Below are positions 1 through 7,686 of a stretch of 64,000 nt of DNA, piece after piece (within the stretch, counting starts at the first letter, position 1; each line of letters begins with the position of its first letter). The translations under genes were made by a program, and so were the position numbers. The DNA is from Neorhizobium sp. JUb45. GTDB taxonomy: Bacteria > Pseudomonadota > Alphaproteobacteria > Rhizobiales > Rhizobiaceae. The stretch is taken from positions 248,001 to 312,000 of the forward strand of contig NZ_SLYW01000001.1 of the NCBI RefSeq assembly GCF_004343585.1, given 5' to 3'. The notes under the pieces are model-generated. The model was not told where the DNA came from. It did no database searches and saw only the letters and a program-made list of their open reading frames with translations.

Positions 1-11
1 TCACTGATCCG

Positions 12-47
12 AAAAGGGACGCGGCATGGTTGCCGCGTCCCTTTTTT
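12..47 (+). terminator. Rho-independent terminator
   Basis: A perfect 15-bp stem (12-26 with 31-45) closes a TGGT loop and runs straight into a T tract. It probably ends a rightward gene lying left of the window. The A run on the 5' side means it could also act on leftward transcripts. Confidence 0.85.
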
Positions 48-164
48 GTCGCCGTTTGGGGCGCAACATGTGCCCAGTGTGTCATTTTATAAAGACCCGC
101 CCCGTTAGGGTGATCTAGACCGTGATGTGGCCTTGCCTCAAATCACCATCAGGATACCTGGAAT

Positions 165-536
165 TTGCTCGTTCTCATTGTCGATCCCGAATATCTCGTT
201 GCTCTCGACGGCGAGCAGGTTCTGTCCGATGCGTTGGAATGCGACGTGCAAATTGCCATGCCGCGCGATTACCACGCAGCACTTGAGACCCATCGTTTCG
301 ATGTGGTGCTGATCGACGTTCGTGTCGTTCAGGATGATGTGGCCGATGCGGCGCAGCGTATTGCTGCGGCAGGCGCGAATGTGGTTTTGTCCAGCCTGTC
401 GCATGTGAATGCCAACGGTTTTGCGGCATGGCCGGGAGCGCCGGTCGTTCTGAAACCGTTCGACGACAAAACCCTGATCGAGGCAGTAAAAAACGCCGCG
501 ACCAATGATCGCGACGTTTCGTCTCCTCCTGCGTAA
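165..536 (+). CDS. Single-domain response regulator receiver protein
   Basis: This 123-residue protein looks like a stand-alone CheY-type receiver with no output domain. It begins with the acidic pocket (LIVDPEY, about residues 4-10), has the likely phospho-aspartate in VVLIDVRVV at about residue 51, and keeps the conserved lysine in VVLKPF at about residue 99. TTG at 165 is the only usable start, because an in-frame TGA lies at 123; a weak AGGA lies about 10 bases upstream. It ends 12 bp before the convergent ecfG stop. Lone receivers near GSR genes often modulate phosphoflow between sensor kinases and PhyR; that role here is inferred from position. The call of receiver fold is firm, the partner is not known. 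Confidence 0.8.
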   Translation: MLVLIVDPEYLVALDGEQVLSDALECDVQIAMPRDYHAALETHRFDVVLIDVRVVQDDVADAAQRIAAAGANVVLSSLSHVNANGFAAWPGAPVVLKPFDDKTLIEAVKNAATNDRDVSSPPA

Positions 537-547
537 CTTTTACCGGC

Positions 548-1111
548 TTAGCTTCCGAAAGCGCGCGACGTGATCGCCGCGTCACCCGGATCTGGGCCGA
601 AATCGCCTTCTCCGGAAACACCCAGCAATTCCTGCAGGCGGGTACGGGCGCGGCTGACGCGGCTCTTGATCGTGCCGACGGCGCAACCGCAGATCTCGGC
701 GGCTTCTTCATAGGCAAAACCTGCGGCGCCGACGAGAACGATGGCTTCGCGCTGATCGTCCGGCAGCTTGTCGAGGGCTTTTCGGAAATCCTGCAGGTCA
801 AGGCGACCATACTGTTCCGGGTGCACCGAAAAACGTTCGGAAAACAGGCCATCACTGTCTTGTACTTCACGGCCGCGCTTGCGCATCTGGCTGTAAAATT
901 CGTTGCGCAGGATGGTGAAAAGCCAGGCCCGCATATTGGTGCCGGGCGTGAAGCTGCCCTGGTTGGCCCAGGCCTTCATGATCGTGTCCTGAACCAGATC
1001 GTCCGCCTTGTCGTGGCGGCCCGTCAGGGATACGGCGAAAGCGCGGAGATTGGGCAGGGAGGCAAGGAGGTCACGCTTGAAAGCGCGGTCGGCGAGTTCC
1101 TGCTCAGTCAT
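548..1111 (-). CDS. ecfG: ECF sigma factor EcfG, general stress response
   Basis: This 187-residue protein has the two-domain architecture of an ECF sigma factor. Region 2 covers about residues 20-85 (LVQDTIMKAW, MRAWLFTILRNEF) and region 4 about 118-172 (LPDDQREAIVLV, then the HTH CGCAVGTIKSRVSRARTRL). EcfG binds GGAAC...cGTT promoters and is held inactive by NepR until phosphorylated PhyR captures NepR. Its ATG overlaps the nepR stop as ATGA (1108-1111), so the pair is translationally coupled. The identity rests on sequence plus the adjacent nepR and phyR; rhizobia often carry more than one EcfG paralogue, so this need not be the only one. Confidence 0.93.
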   Translation of the reverse strand: MTEQELADRAFKRDLLASLPNLRAFAVSLTGRHDKADDLVQDTIMKAWANQGSFTPGTNMRAWLFTILRNEFYSQMRKRGREVQDSDGLFSERFSVHPEQYGRLDLQDFRKALDKLPDDQREAIVLVGAAGFAYEEAAEICGCAVGTIKSRVSRARTRLQELLGVSGEGDFGPDPGDAAITSRAFGS

Positions 1112-1326
1112 TTTACATCCGCCGATTTCGCGTTTTTCTCAGCCTGTTCGAGGCGCTCGAGGAGATCGAGAAAGCGGTCGGGAATGCCTTCTTCCTGCAC
1201 AGCATCATAAAAGTCACGCAGCTTGCGCGAGATTGCCGAGTTCGGAAGCATTGCGCCGGGCTTGAAATCTTTCGCTTGTGCTGTCGTCATTGTTTTTTCT
1301 TTTTTTCTGCTATCTTGTTCACTCAT
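1108..1326 (-). CDS. nepR: Anti-sigma factor NepR
   Basis: A small acidic protein (72 residues from this start) carrying the NepR signature of two amphipathic helices: ISRKLRDFYDAVQEEGIP followed by DRFLDLLERLEQAEK. NepR sequesters EcfG, and phosphorylated PhyR releases it by mimicking the sigma factor. The start is uncertain: ATG at 1326 gives MSEQDS, while ATG at 1290 gives a 60-residue MTTAQA form closer to the smallest family members. Neither has a strong Shine-Dalgarno sequence. It forms an operon with ecfG through an ATGA overlap and is divergent from phyR. Confidence 0.9.
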   Translation of the reverse strand: MSEQDSRKKEKTMTTAQAKDFKPGAMLPNSAISRKLRDFYDAVQEEGIPDRFLDLLERLEQAEKNAKSADVK

Positions 1327-1362
1327 CACTCGGGCAGCCTGTTGCGATATCACTGACAACAG

Positions 1363-1387
1363 AATGCGCGACGACCAAAAAAGTTCC
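1363..1387 (-). promoter_or_regulatory. Candidate EcfG-type promoter of nepR-ecfG
   Basis: On the minus strand GGAAC (1387-1383) is followed after 16 bases by CATT (1366-1363), one base off the cGTT -10 consensus. It would start transcription about 30 bp upstream of nepR. Its -35 forms a mirror image with that of the phyR promoter inside a perfect 12-bp inverted repeat (1377-1388 and 1396-1407). Autoregulation of nepR-ecfG is known in the family; this particular site is an inference. Confidence 0.45.
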
Positions 1388-1396
1388 GTTACCGTC

Positions 1397-1421
1397 GGAA
1401 CTTTTTTTGTCGCCGACCGTT
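1397..1421 (+). promoter_or_regulatory. EcfG promoter of phyR
   Basis: GGAAC at 1397-1401, exactly 16 bases, then cGTT at 1418-1421, an exact match to the alphaproteobacterial GSR promoter. It lies about 45 bp upstream of the phyR ATG and implies positive feedback of the stress response on phyR. Confidence 0.8.
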
Positions 1422-1466
1422 TAAAGCCAGTTAGTTGCCCGCTGGGGCTCAGGGGAGAATTTATTT

Positions 1467-2261
1467 ATGTCACTCACCACGCGCGTCGCGTCTCACCTTC
1501 CATACCTGCGTCGATACGCTCGTGCCGTCACCGGATCGCAGACATCAGGTGACGCCTATGTTGCCGCGGTCTTGGAAGCCTTGATTGCCGATATCTCGAT
1601 TTTTCCCGAGACATCCAAGGATCGCGTTTCGCTGTATAAACTTTTCGTTGCGATCTTTGGTTCCACATCCATCGAAATCCGCCCGATCGAATCGCCTTTC
1701 GCATGGGAACAGCGCGCCGTCGCCAATCTTTCGTCGCTGCCGTCCAAGGCGCGTCACGCATTTCTGCTGATTTCGGTCGAAGGTTTCACCATCGAGGAAA
1801 CCGCTGAAATTCTCGATATCGGTATCGATGAAGCGACCCAGCTTCTCGACGAAGCATCGCGCGAGATTTCCCGTCAGGTCGCCACCGACATCATGATCAT
1901 CGAAGACGAGCCGTTGATCGCGCTCGATATCGAACAGATGGTTCAGGATCTCGGCCACCGGGTTACCGGTGTTGCACGTACCCACAAGGAAGCAGTGTCG
2001 CTGTTTCAGACCTCGCAGCCGAAGATGGTTCTGGCCGACATCCAGCTCGCCGATGGCAGCTCCGGTATCGATGCCGTCAACGAAATCCTGCGCACGTCCA
2101 CCGTGCCGGTGATTTTCATCACGGCTTTCCCGGAACGCCTGCTGACGGGTGAACGCCCCGAGCCTGCCTTCCTCGTCACCAAGCCGTTTAACCCGGACAT
2201 GGTGAAGGCGTTGATCAGCCAGGCGCTGTTCTTCAACGAGGCGGTCAAGGCAGCAGCCTGA
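1467..2261 (+). CDS. phyR: Stress response regulator PhyR (sigma-like domain plus receiver)
   Basis: This 264-residue protein has the PhyR layout: an N-terminal sigma-factor-like domain (about 1-135, with LPSKARHAFLLISVEGFTIE like a region 4) and a C-terminal receiver (about 141-255). Visible receiver residues are E146/D147, the phospho-acceptor D191 in VLADIQL, T219 and K239. The FITAFPERLLTGER stretch is the variant alpha4-beta5 region typical of PhyR. On phosphorylation PhyR binds NepR through the sigma-like domain and frees EcfG. The ATG follows AGGGGAGA. It is divergent from nepR-ecfG and preceded by an exact EcfG promoter. Confidence 0.95.
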   Translation: MSLTTRVASHLPYLRRYARAVTGSQTSGDAYVAAVLEALIADISIFPETSKDRVSLYKLFVAIFGSTSIEIRPIESPFAWEQRAVANLSSLPSKARHAFLLISVEGFTIEETAEILDIGIDEATQLLDEASREISRQVATDIMIIEDEPLIALDIEQMVQDLGHRVTGVARTHKEAVSLFQTSQPKMVLADIQLADGSSGIDAVNEILRTSTVPVIFITAFPERLLTGERPEPAFLVTKPFNPDMVKALISQALFFNEAVKAAA

Positions 2262-2288
2262 CCGGCCTGCGGGAATTGAGACAGATCA

Positions 2289-2313
2289 GGAACAATAAAG
2301 ACATGGCGACGTT
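2289..2313 (+). promoter_or_regulatory. EcfG promoter of the small membrane protein gene
   Basis: GGAAC at 2289-2293, 16 bases, then cGTT at 2310-2313, again an exact consensus match. It lies 30 bp upstream of the 54-codon gene starting at 2343 and just downstream of phyR, so the small gene should be stress-induced independently of phyR read-through. Confidence 0.8.
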
Positions 2314-2342
2314 CTTTCGCGAAGCATCGAAAGGAAAGCGCC

Positions 2343-2507
2343 ATGTTGTATTACGCTCTCGTATTTCTCGTGGTCGCGCTGATTGCAGGCGCTCTCGGGT
2401 TTGGTGGCGTGGCAGGAGCAGCGACGGGCATTGCCCAGATCCTGTTCTTCCTGTTTCTGGTTCTGCTCCTGATATCGCTGGTGCTCGGGTTGTTCAGGCG
2501 AACATGA
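2343..2507 (+). CDS. Small DUF1328/YtjA-like two-helix membrane protein
   Basis: A 54-residue ORF ([14 protein letters not shown] at the start, LGLFRRT at the end) with an AAGGAAAGC ribosome site 5 bases upstream. Two hydrophobic helices (about 3-20 and 30-49) flank a glycine- and alanine-rich turn, [14 protein letters not shown]. This matches the layout of the small DUF1328 membrane proteins found across proteobacteria and often tied to stress regulons; the molecular role is unknown. The exact EcfG promoter in front of it supports a real, stress-induced gene. It is easily missed because it is under 60 codons. Confidence 0.82.
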   Translation: MLYYALVFLVVALIAGALGFGGVAGAATGIAQILFFLFLVLLLISLVLGLFRRT

Positions 2508-2592
2508 CATCTTATAAGAAATTCGCTTTATCATACGGATGCCGGCTCCCGGCATTCGGTACTTTCCTTCAGTCAGACAAGCAGGCGGGGTG

Positions 2593-3603
2593 ATGCAGTT
2601 GTCGCATCAGCTGACATGGCAGCAGGCCGGTGAGAGTGACGACAAGCTCCATGGCTTCTTCATGCCCGCGCTTGTGGATCTCGGTGCCAGCATCATCATC
2701 CAGAATGCGGCGCGCGACTATCTGTTCGTGACCAACCTGCCCGGCGCATGGCATATCTCCAAAGATACGCCGCCGAACGATCGCAGTCTTTTCGGTGACG
2801 AGATTGCCGACAAGCTTTCGACCATCAAGGATGCGATCAAAAAGCCGGGCGACAAGTCGCATATCGAGATCGCGGTCGGCTCGGAAGATGTTTTCGAATT
2901 CCGCGTTCAGGCCGTCAGCATTTCACGCGGTGAGATGCATCTGGTGACGACGATCATCGACCGTTCGGAAGAACGTCACCGTGAACGGCTTTTGCGGGCG
3001 CTTTTGCGCGAAGTGAGCCACCGCTCGAAAAATCTTCTCGCCATCATCCAGAGCATCGCGCTGCAGACGGCACGTTATTCCGGTACGCTCGACGGTTTCC
3101 TGCACAAGTTCCGTGGCCGGCTTTATTCACTGTCGCAAAGCCAGGACCTGATTACCGATTCAAGTTGGCGCGGTGCTTATTTCCGCGAGCTGGTCGAGCA
3201 GCAGACCCAGAAATACCTGCCGGAGAACGCCCATCTCGTCGTCATCAAGGGCGACGATGTGCTGCTGACGCCGAATGCCTCGCTGCATATCGGGCTGGCT
3301 CTGCATGAATTGATCGTCAACGCCGTCAGCCATGGTTCGCTGCTCACCAGCCGCCGCGCCATCGAAGTGACCTGTAGCCGTAAGCTCGTTGACGGGCAGG
3401 ACAGTCTCGAGGTTTCGTGGCATGAGAAACTTGATCCTTCGACTGACGAAAGCCTTGTCAACGAGGAAACCCTGAAGGGTCATTTCGGCAGTACCGTTCT
3501 GGAGCGTGTCGTTCCCGCCTCGGTCAACGGCAAGGCGCAATATGGCATTTCCGACCAGGAAATCTCCTACCGCCTGACTTTTCCGCTCGACGTCGCGGAA
3601 TGA
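2593..3603 (+). CDS. HWE-family sensor histidine kinase, probable GSR input kinase
   Basis: This 336-residue protein has a PAS-like N-terminal region (about 25-125) and a HisKA_2/HWE kinase core. The phospho-histidine is H143 in LREVSHRSKNLLAII, the N box is HELIVNAVSHGSL (238-250), and the W-x-E of the family is visible as SWHE at 275-278. No membrane segment is seen, so it is probably cytosolic. ATG at 2593 follows GGCGGGG; an upstream ATG at 2539 has no good ribosome site. HWE and HisKA_2 kinases next to phyR generally phosphorylate PhyR, and its position here makes that its likely substrate. The sensed signal cannot be told from sequence. Confidence 0.85.
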   Translation: MQLSHQLTWQQAGESDDKLHGFFMPALVDLGASIIIQNAARDYLFVTNLPGAWHISKDTPPNDRSLFGDEIADKLSTIKDAIKKPGDKSHIEIAVGSEDVFEFRVQAVSISRGEMHLVTTIIDRSEERHRERLLRALLREVSHRSKNLLAIIQSIALQTARYSGTLDGFLHKFRGRLYSLSQSQDLITDSSWRGAYFRELVEQQTQKYLPENAHLVVIKGDDVLLTPNASLHIGLALHELIVNAVSHGSLLTSRRAIEVTCSRKLVDGQDSLEVSWHEKLDPSTDESLVNEETLKGHFGSTVLERVVPASVNGKAQYGISDQEISYRLTFPLDVAE

Positions 3604-3669
3604 ATTCGGTGGCCGTTTGCGGCCGTCGATCAAAAAATGATCTTCCTCGAATTTTTTCTGTGAACCGGC

Positions 3670-3694
3670 GGAACCATTATTGGGGACGTCCGTT
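3670..3694 (+). promoter_or_regulatory. EcfG promoter in front of the sRNA candidate
   Basis: GGAAC at 3670-3674, 16 bases, cGTT at 3691-3694: the third exact GSR promoter in the locus. No ORF with a ribosome site follows on this strand before the terminator at 3773-3812, so its product should be a noncoding RNA starting near 3701. Confidence 0.78.
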
Positions 3695-3700
3695 ATCACT

Positions 3701-3812
3701 ACATCTGGAAGCGCCCCGTCCCCCGCCCTTCAAGCTTCCAGATAAACTCTTCATCCCCCTCGAAGAGACGATCTGGCTCGGTTTCCCCCGGAAACCGAGC
3801 CAGTTCTTTTTT
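3701..3812 (+). ncRNA. Candidate EcfG-dependent sRNA with C-rich loops (GsrN-like)
   Basis: About 112 nt between an exact EcfG promoter and a strong intrinsic terminator. Three hairpins are visible. The first has a perfect 10-bp stem (3703-3712 with 3734-3743) and a long loop rich in C runs. The second has a 6-bp stem (3747-3752 with 3762-3767) and the loop ATCCCCCTC. The third is the terminator. Exposed C-rich loops are typical of anti-Shine-Dalgarno sRNAs. The layout recalls GsrN, the SigT-dependent stress sRNA of Caulobacter, but homology is inferred only from promoter, size, structure and location. Targets are unknown. Confidence 0.75.
3773..3812 (+). terminator. Intrinsic terminator of the sRNA candidate
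   Basis: A perfect 14-bp stem (3773-3786 with 3790-3803) with a CCC loop is followed by TTCTTTTTT (3804-3812). Its strength, with no gene upstream except the putative sRNA, supports a discrete transcript. Confidence 0.9.
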
Positions 3813-3840
3813 GTGATCCCGAAAGCTACTGTGCATACGA

Positions 3841-3866
3841 AAAGGCCGCCCCGAGGGACGGCCTTT
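3841..3866 (-). terminator. Terminator of the leftward peptide transporter operon
   Basis: Arms 3841-3852 and 3855-3866 pair with one mismatch. Read leftwards the stem ends in CCTTTT. It lies 18 bp past the dppC stop. Confidence 0.7.
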
Positions 3867-3883
3867 GTTTGTTCTGTGTGACT

Positions 3884-4819
3884 TCAGTGTTTCAGGGCGC
3901 GTGGATCAAGCGCATCGCGGATGGCGTCGCCGATATAGTTGACGCTCAGCACCGTGGCCGAGATCGCAAGGCCGGGCCACAGCACGCGTGATGGCGTCAG
4001 CTGCAGGAAGTTGGCACCGTCGAACAGAAGACGTCCCCAGGTCGGGAAGTCGGAGGGGAAGCCGAGGCCGAGGAAACTCAGCGCCGATTCCGTGATGATC
4101 GCCGAGGCAATGCCAAGTGTCGCCGACACCATGATCGATGACAGGACATTGGGCAGGATATGCCTCAGGATGATGCGATATTCCCGCATGCCGCTGGATT
4201 TGGCGGCCAGCACGAATTCCTGGGATTTTATCGCCAGCACATCACCGCGCACGATGCGGGCGGTGTGCATCCAGCTGGTGATGCCGATGACGAAGACCAC
4301 CAGAAAGAAGATGCCGGTCTCTGGTCCGAAGGCACCGCGCAAGGTGTCGCGGAACAACATGATCACCACAAGCAGCAGCGGCAAAAGCGGCAGTGCCAGA
4401 AACAGGTCGGTGAGACGCATCAGCGGCCCGTCAAGCCGGCGGACATAGCCGGAAAACAGGCCGACAATGGTTCCAAGGAACAAGGCCAGCAGCATGGCGG
4501 TGAAACCGACGGCAAGCGAGATACGCCCACCGGCCAGAACCTGTGCCAGCATATCCTTGCCCAGATTGTCCGTGCCGAACGGATGCGCCAGCGACGGCCA
4601 CTGGTTCTTCTCGCGGATATTGAGGGCATTGGGCGCGACGGTGTGAATGTAAGGACCGACGAAAACCGCCAGAACGATGAAGATGAACACACCAAGCCCG
4701 ATGACACCGCCCCTGTGGGCGCGGAACTGGTGCCAGATATCGCCAAAAGCGGATCGGGCGGGCGTAGAGGCCACGGTTGGTGTGACCGGCGTGGTGGTTG
4801 CGATTGTTGCATCAGTCAT
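3884..4819 (-). CDS. Peptide ABC transporter permease, DppC/OppC type
   Basis: A 311-residue inner-membrane permease of the dipeptide/oligopeptide family. It has an N-terminal OppC-type first helix (about 35-60, GVIGLGVFIFIVLAVFVGPY), then a BPD_transp_1 domain. The cytoplasmic coupling loop is seen in SQEFVLAAKSSGMREYRIILRHILPN, reported here as the EAA-type region at about residues 185-210. It ends at LDPRALKH. ATG at 4819 overlaps the last codons of the upstream permease gene by 8 nt (TATGACTGA), so the two are coupled; a longer frame back to 4861 is just the overlap. It is the last gene of the dppABC-like operon. Confidence 0.9.
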   Translation of the reverse strand: MTDATIATTTPVTPTVASTPARSAFGDIWHQFRAHRGGVIGLGVFIFIVLAVFVGPYIHTVAPNALNIREKNQWPSLAHPFGTDNLGKDMLAQVLAGGRISLAVGFTAMLLALFLGTIVGLFSGYVRRLDGPLMRLTDLFLALPLLPLLLVVIMLFRDTLRGAFGPETGIFFLVVFVIGITSWMHTARIVRGDVLAIKSQEFVLAAKSSGMREYRIILRHILPNVLSSIMVSATLGIASAIITESALSFLGLGFPSDFPTWGRLLFDGANFLQLTPSRVLWPGLAISATVLSVNYIGDAIRDALDPRALKH

Positions 4820-5822
4820 AACGGATCCTCGGGTCGAGAATGCCGTAAAGTACGTCGGCAATCAGGTTGAAGAGGACGATCAGCACCGCAAAAATGAAGG
4901 TGAGCGTTTGCACCAGCGGCATGTCGGCACCCTGTACGGCGGTGATCAGCAATTGGCCCAATCCATTCACGCGGAAAATCTGCTCGGTGATGATGGCGCC
5001 GGAAAAGATCGTCGGCACACCAAGCGCAATCACGGTGACGACCGGGATCAGGCTGTTGCGCAGCACGTGAACCAGCAGAACGGCCCTTTCCTTGACACCC
5101 TTGGCGCGGGCCGTGCGGACATAATCCTGATGCAGGTTGTCGAGCATGGAGGCACGCACGAAGCGGGTGATCTGCGAGGCGTTGTAAAGCGCCAGCACCG
5201 CAACGGGCATGACCATCTGTTTCATCTGCGCCATGAAGCTGGCAAAATCCGTGACCCGCAGATTGGTGTCGTAAACCGACGGGAACCATTGCAGGTAGGA
5301 GGAGAAAATCACGATCAGCAGCACGCCGGTGAAGAAGGTCGGGACAGAATAGCCGACCATCGAGATGAACGTGCCGATCTGGTCGAAGATCGAATACTGC
5401 TTGTAGGCCGAGATGACGCCGATCGGGATGGCGATCAAGATGCCGAACAGATAGGCGAGGCCGACGACCCAGAGCGTCTGCGGCAGGCGCTGGACGATGA
5501 GATCGACCACCGGGCTGCGCGTCGCCCAGGACAGAACCCGCATGCGTTCGCCATCGCCGAACTGCCAGCCGGTGAGGCTTTCAAAAATGTTCAGCGGTTC
5601 ATTGATGAAGAATTGCTGCAGCCATTTCATGTAGCGGATCAGGAAGGGCTGATCGAGGCCGAGCGAGGCGCGGATCTGCTCGCGCACTTCCGGCGGAATG
5701 GTGAGCGGCAGGTCGCCGGTCGGGTCATTTGGCGCCAGATCCAGCAACGCGAAGATCACGAAGCTGATGACCAGCAGGGTCGGGATTGCAAAAAACAATC
5801 GCCGCAACGTGTATGTGAACAT
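4812..5822 (-). CDS. Peptide ABC transporter permease, DppB/OppB type
   Basis: A 336-residue permease starting MFTYTLRRLFFAIPTLLVIS, the usual first helix of DppB/OppB proteins. Five further hydrophobic segments follow, and the EAA loop is near residues 230-250 (DYVRTARAKGVKERAVLLVH). It ends ILDPRIRYD. It pairs with the DppC-like permease encoded directly downstream to form the channel. Its gene follows the binding-protein gene after a 154-bp gap that contains a hairpin, an arrangement that often leaves the binding-protein mRNA more abundant. Confidence 0.9.
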   Translation of the reverse strand: MFTYTLRRLFFAIPTLLVISFVIFALLDLAPNDPTGDLPLTIPPEVREQIRASLGLDQPFLIRYMKWLQQFFINEPLNIFESLTGWQFGDGERMRVLSWATRSPVVDLIVQRLPQTLWVVGLAYLFGILIAIPIGVISAYKQYSIFDQIGTFISMVGYSVPTFFTGVLLIVIFSSYLQWFPSVYDTNLRVTDFASFMAQMKQMVMPVAVLALYNASQITRFVRASMLDNLHQDYVRTARAKGVKERAVLLVHVLRNSLIPVVTVIALGVPTIFSGAIITEQIFRVNGLGQLLITAVQGADMPLVQTLTFIFAVLIVLFNLIADVLYGILDPRIRYD

Positions 5823-5894
5823 TCAGGGTCTCCAGGCTGCAGCGCGGCCGACGCCATGTTGCCGTCTCGGGCATGGCTGCAGATTTACAAGACC

Positions 5895-5920
5895 GCCGCA
5901 TCATCCAATGACGATGCGGC
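5895..5920 (-). other. Intercistronic hairpin between dppA-like and dppB-like genes
   Basis: GCCGCATC (5895-5902) and GATGCGGC (5913-5920) form a perfect 8-bp stem with a 10-nt loop in the 154-bp gap after the binding-protein gene. It may stabilise or partly terminate the upstream message. No T run follows, so it is not a classical terminator. Confidence 0.4.
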
Positions 5921-5976
5921 AGTGCGGAGAGAGTGCGGCCGGGCCTTCAGCGACATGCGCGACCCGGCAGCGAGCA

Positions 5977-7686
5977 TTACTTCTTGCGAGACCAGTCTGC
6001 GATGTTCCAGACCTGGCTGTCCCAGGAATTCATCTTCACGCCTTCGAGCGTGACGGAGAAGGACGACTGGTCGCCACGGTGGACGAGCGGGATATGCGCA
6101 CCTTCTTCGGTCAGCATGTCGTTCAGCTGCTTGGAAAGTTCGGCGCGCTTTTCCAGATCGGCGGTCTTGGAGAGCGTGCCGACCAACTTGTCGAATTCCG
6201 GGTTGCAATAACGGGGAATGTTCTGGCCCTGCCAGCCGTTGGCCGGTCCCGGCATCTTGTCGCACAGCCATTCCGCCAGATATTTTTCCGGGTCGGTGCC
6301 GTCGAAATTGTTCGTGTACATGATGACGTCGGAATAGAACTTTTGGAACGTATCGGGGCTTGCCGGATCGCCGCCGAAGAAGACGGAAGCCGATGCGTTG
6401 CGCAGTTCAGCGCCGACGCCGATCTCCGCCCACATGGCCTTGACCAGTTCCTGGGTTGCCTGACGCACCGAGTTGGTGGAGGTCGAGTAGAGGAAGTTCA
6501 GCTTCACGCCGTCCTTGGCGCGAATGCCATCGCCACCCTTTACCCAGCCGGCATCGTCGAGCAGCTTGTTGGCGGCTTCGAGATCCTGCTTCAGGCACCA
6601 GCTGTCGTTCTTGGTGGAGGCGACCGCCGCCGGTGCGGGAACGATGTTGCAGGTCGGCTTGCCGGACTTGCCGTAACCGGCCTCGACGATGATGTCGCGG
6701 TCGATGGCAAGCGAAAGCGCACGGCGCACGGCCGGGTCCTTGAGGGCCGGGTGCGGGCCGGCTTCCGTGGTGGAGCGCTTTGCGCCCAGCGCCGGATCAG
6801 GGTTGGTCCAGTTGAGGTTGATGCGTTCGGTCTGCGTGCCGAAGGAGATTTCGAGGCGACCCTTGCCGGCGGCCATCATGGTTTCCAGCACTTCCGGCTC
6901 CACCTGGGCGTTCCAGGCGTAATCGTATTCGCCGGTTTCGAGAACCGCGCGCGCAGCGGAAGCCGCGTCACCGCCGCCCTTGAGCGTGATCGAGGCGAAG
7001 GCCGGCTTGGCGGCATCGCGATAGTTCGGATTGGCCTTGTAGGTGATGACGTCGTTCGGCTTGAAATCGGTGACCATGAAGGCACCGGTGCCGATCGGGC
7101 CAAAGTTTGCGGCCGTGCAGCCCGGTGCCTTGGTGCCGAGGCAATCCTTGAACTGGGCGGCCTGAATGACCGGAGACTGGGGGCCGACAAAGGCGGAATA
7201 GGGGTATGGCTTCGGCTCTTCGAAGGTGATCCTCACCGTATGCGGATCGACGGCCTCGACATTTTTCACGCCTTCATACTGGGCGCGCTGGGCGCAGCCG
7301 CCATCCGGCGTCGTGCAATATTTCCAGGTGAAGATAACGTCTTCTGCGGTGAAGGCCGTGCCGTCCGACCATTTGACATCGGGCTTCAGCTTCCATGTCA
7401 TGCTGAGCAGATCTTTGGCCACGCCGCCGTTTTCGACGGTCGGGATCTCGGAAGCGAGCCACGGTGTCAGCTCGCCTTTTTCATCGGTGCGGGCCAGTGG
7501 TTCGATAACGATGGAGGAGGCGAGCACTTCCTTGGTGCCGGCCGAAAGGAACGGGTTCAGTGTCGACACGGCCTGCCAGAACAGGATCTTCAGATCACCA
7601 TCCGTGCCCCGTTCGGCATGAGCCGTTCCGCCCGCCAAGGCGAGCGCGGCCACCGTGCCGGCCAGAAGCATTTTCACGTTTTTCAT
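5977..7686 (-). CDS. Periplasmic peptide-binding protein (SBP_bac_5, DppA/OppA family)
   Basis: A 569-residue extracytoplasmic solute-binding protein. It has a Sec signal peptide (KNVKMLLAGTVAALALAGG, cleavage after AHA) and then the family-5 fold, with LTPWLASEIPTVENGG and MTWKLKPDVKWSDGTAFTAEDV near residues 75-120. No lipobox cysteine is seen, so it is probably soluble in the periplasm. ATG at 7686 follows AAGGGGAAT; the longer reading from 7722 lacks a ribosome site. Together with the two permeases and the fused ATPase across the divergent region it makes a complete importer. The ligand is likely a peptide or acylated amino acid, given the amidohydrolase next door. Confidence 0.9.
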   Translation of the reverse strand: MKNVKMLLAGTVAALALAGGTAHAERGTDGDLKILFWQAVSTLNPFLSAGTKEVLASSIVIEPLARTDEKGELTPWLASEIPTVENGGVAKDLLSMTWKLKPDVKWSDGTAFTAEDVIFTWKYCTTPDGGCAQRAQYEGVKNVEAVDPHTVRITFEEPKPYPYSAFVGPQSPVIQAAQFKDCLGTKAPGCTAANFGPIGTGAFMVTDFKPNDVITYKANPNYRDAAKPAFASITLKGGGDAASAARAVLETGEYDYAWNAQVEPEVLETMMAAGKGRLEISFGTQTERINLNWTNPDPALGAKRSTTEAGPHPALKDPAVRRALSLAIDRDIIVEAGYGKSGKPTCNIVPAPAAVASTKNDSWCLKQDLEAANKLLDDAGWVKGGDGIRAKDGVKLNFLYSTSTNSVRQATQELVKAMWAEIGVGAELRNASASVFFGGDPASPDTFQKFYSDVIMYTNNFDGTDPEKYLAEWLCDKMPGPANGWQGQNIPRYCNPEFDKLVGTLSKTADLEKRAELSKQLNDMLTEEGAHIPLVHRGDQSSFSVTLEGVKMNSWDSQVWNIADWSRKK

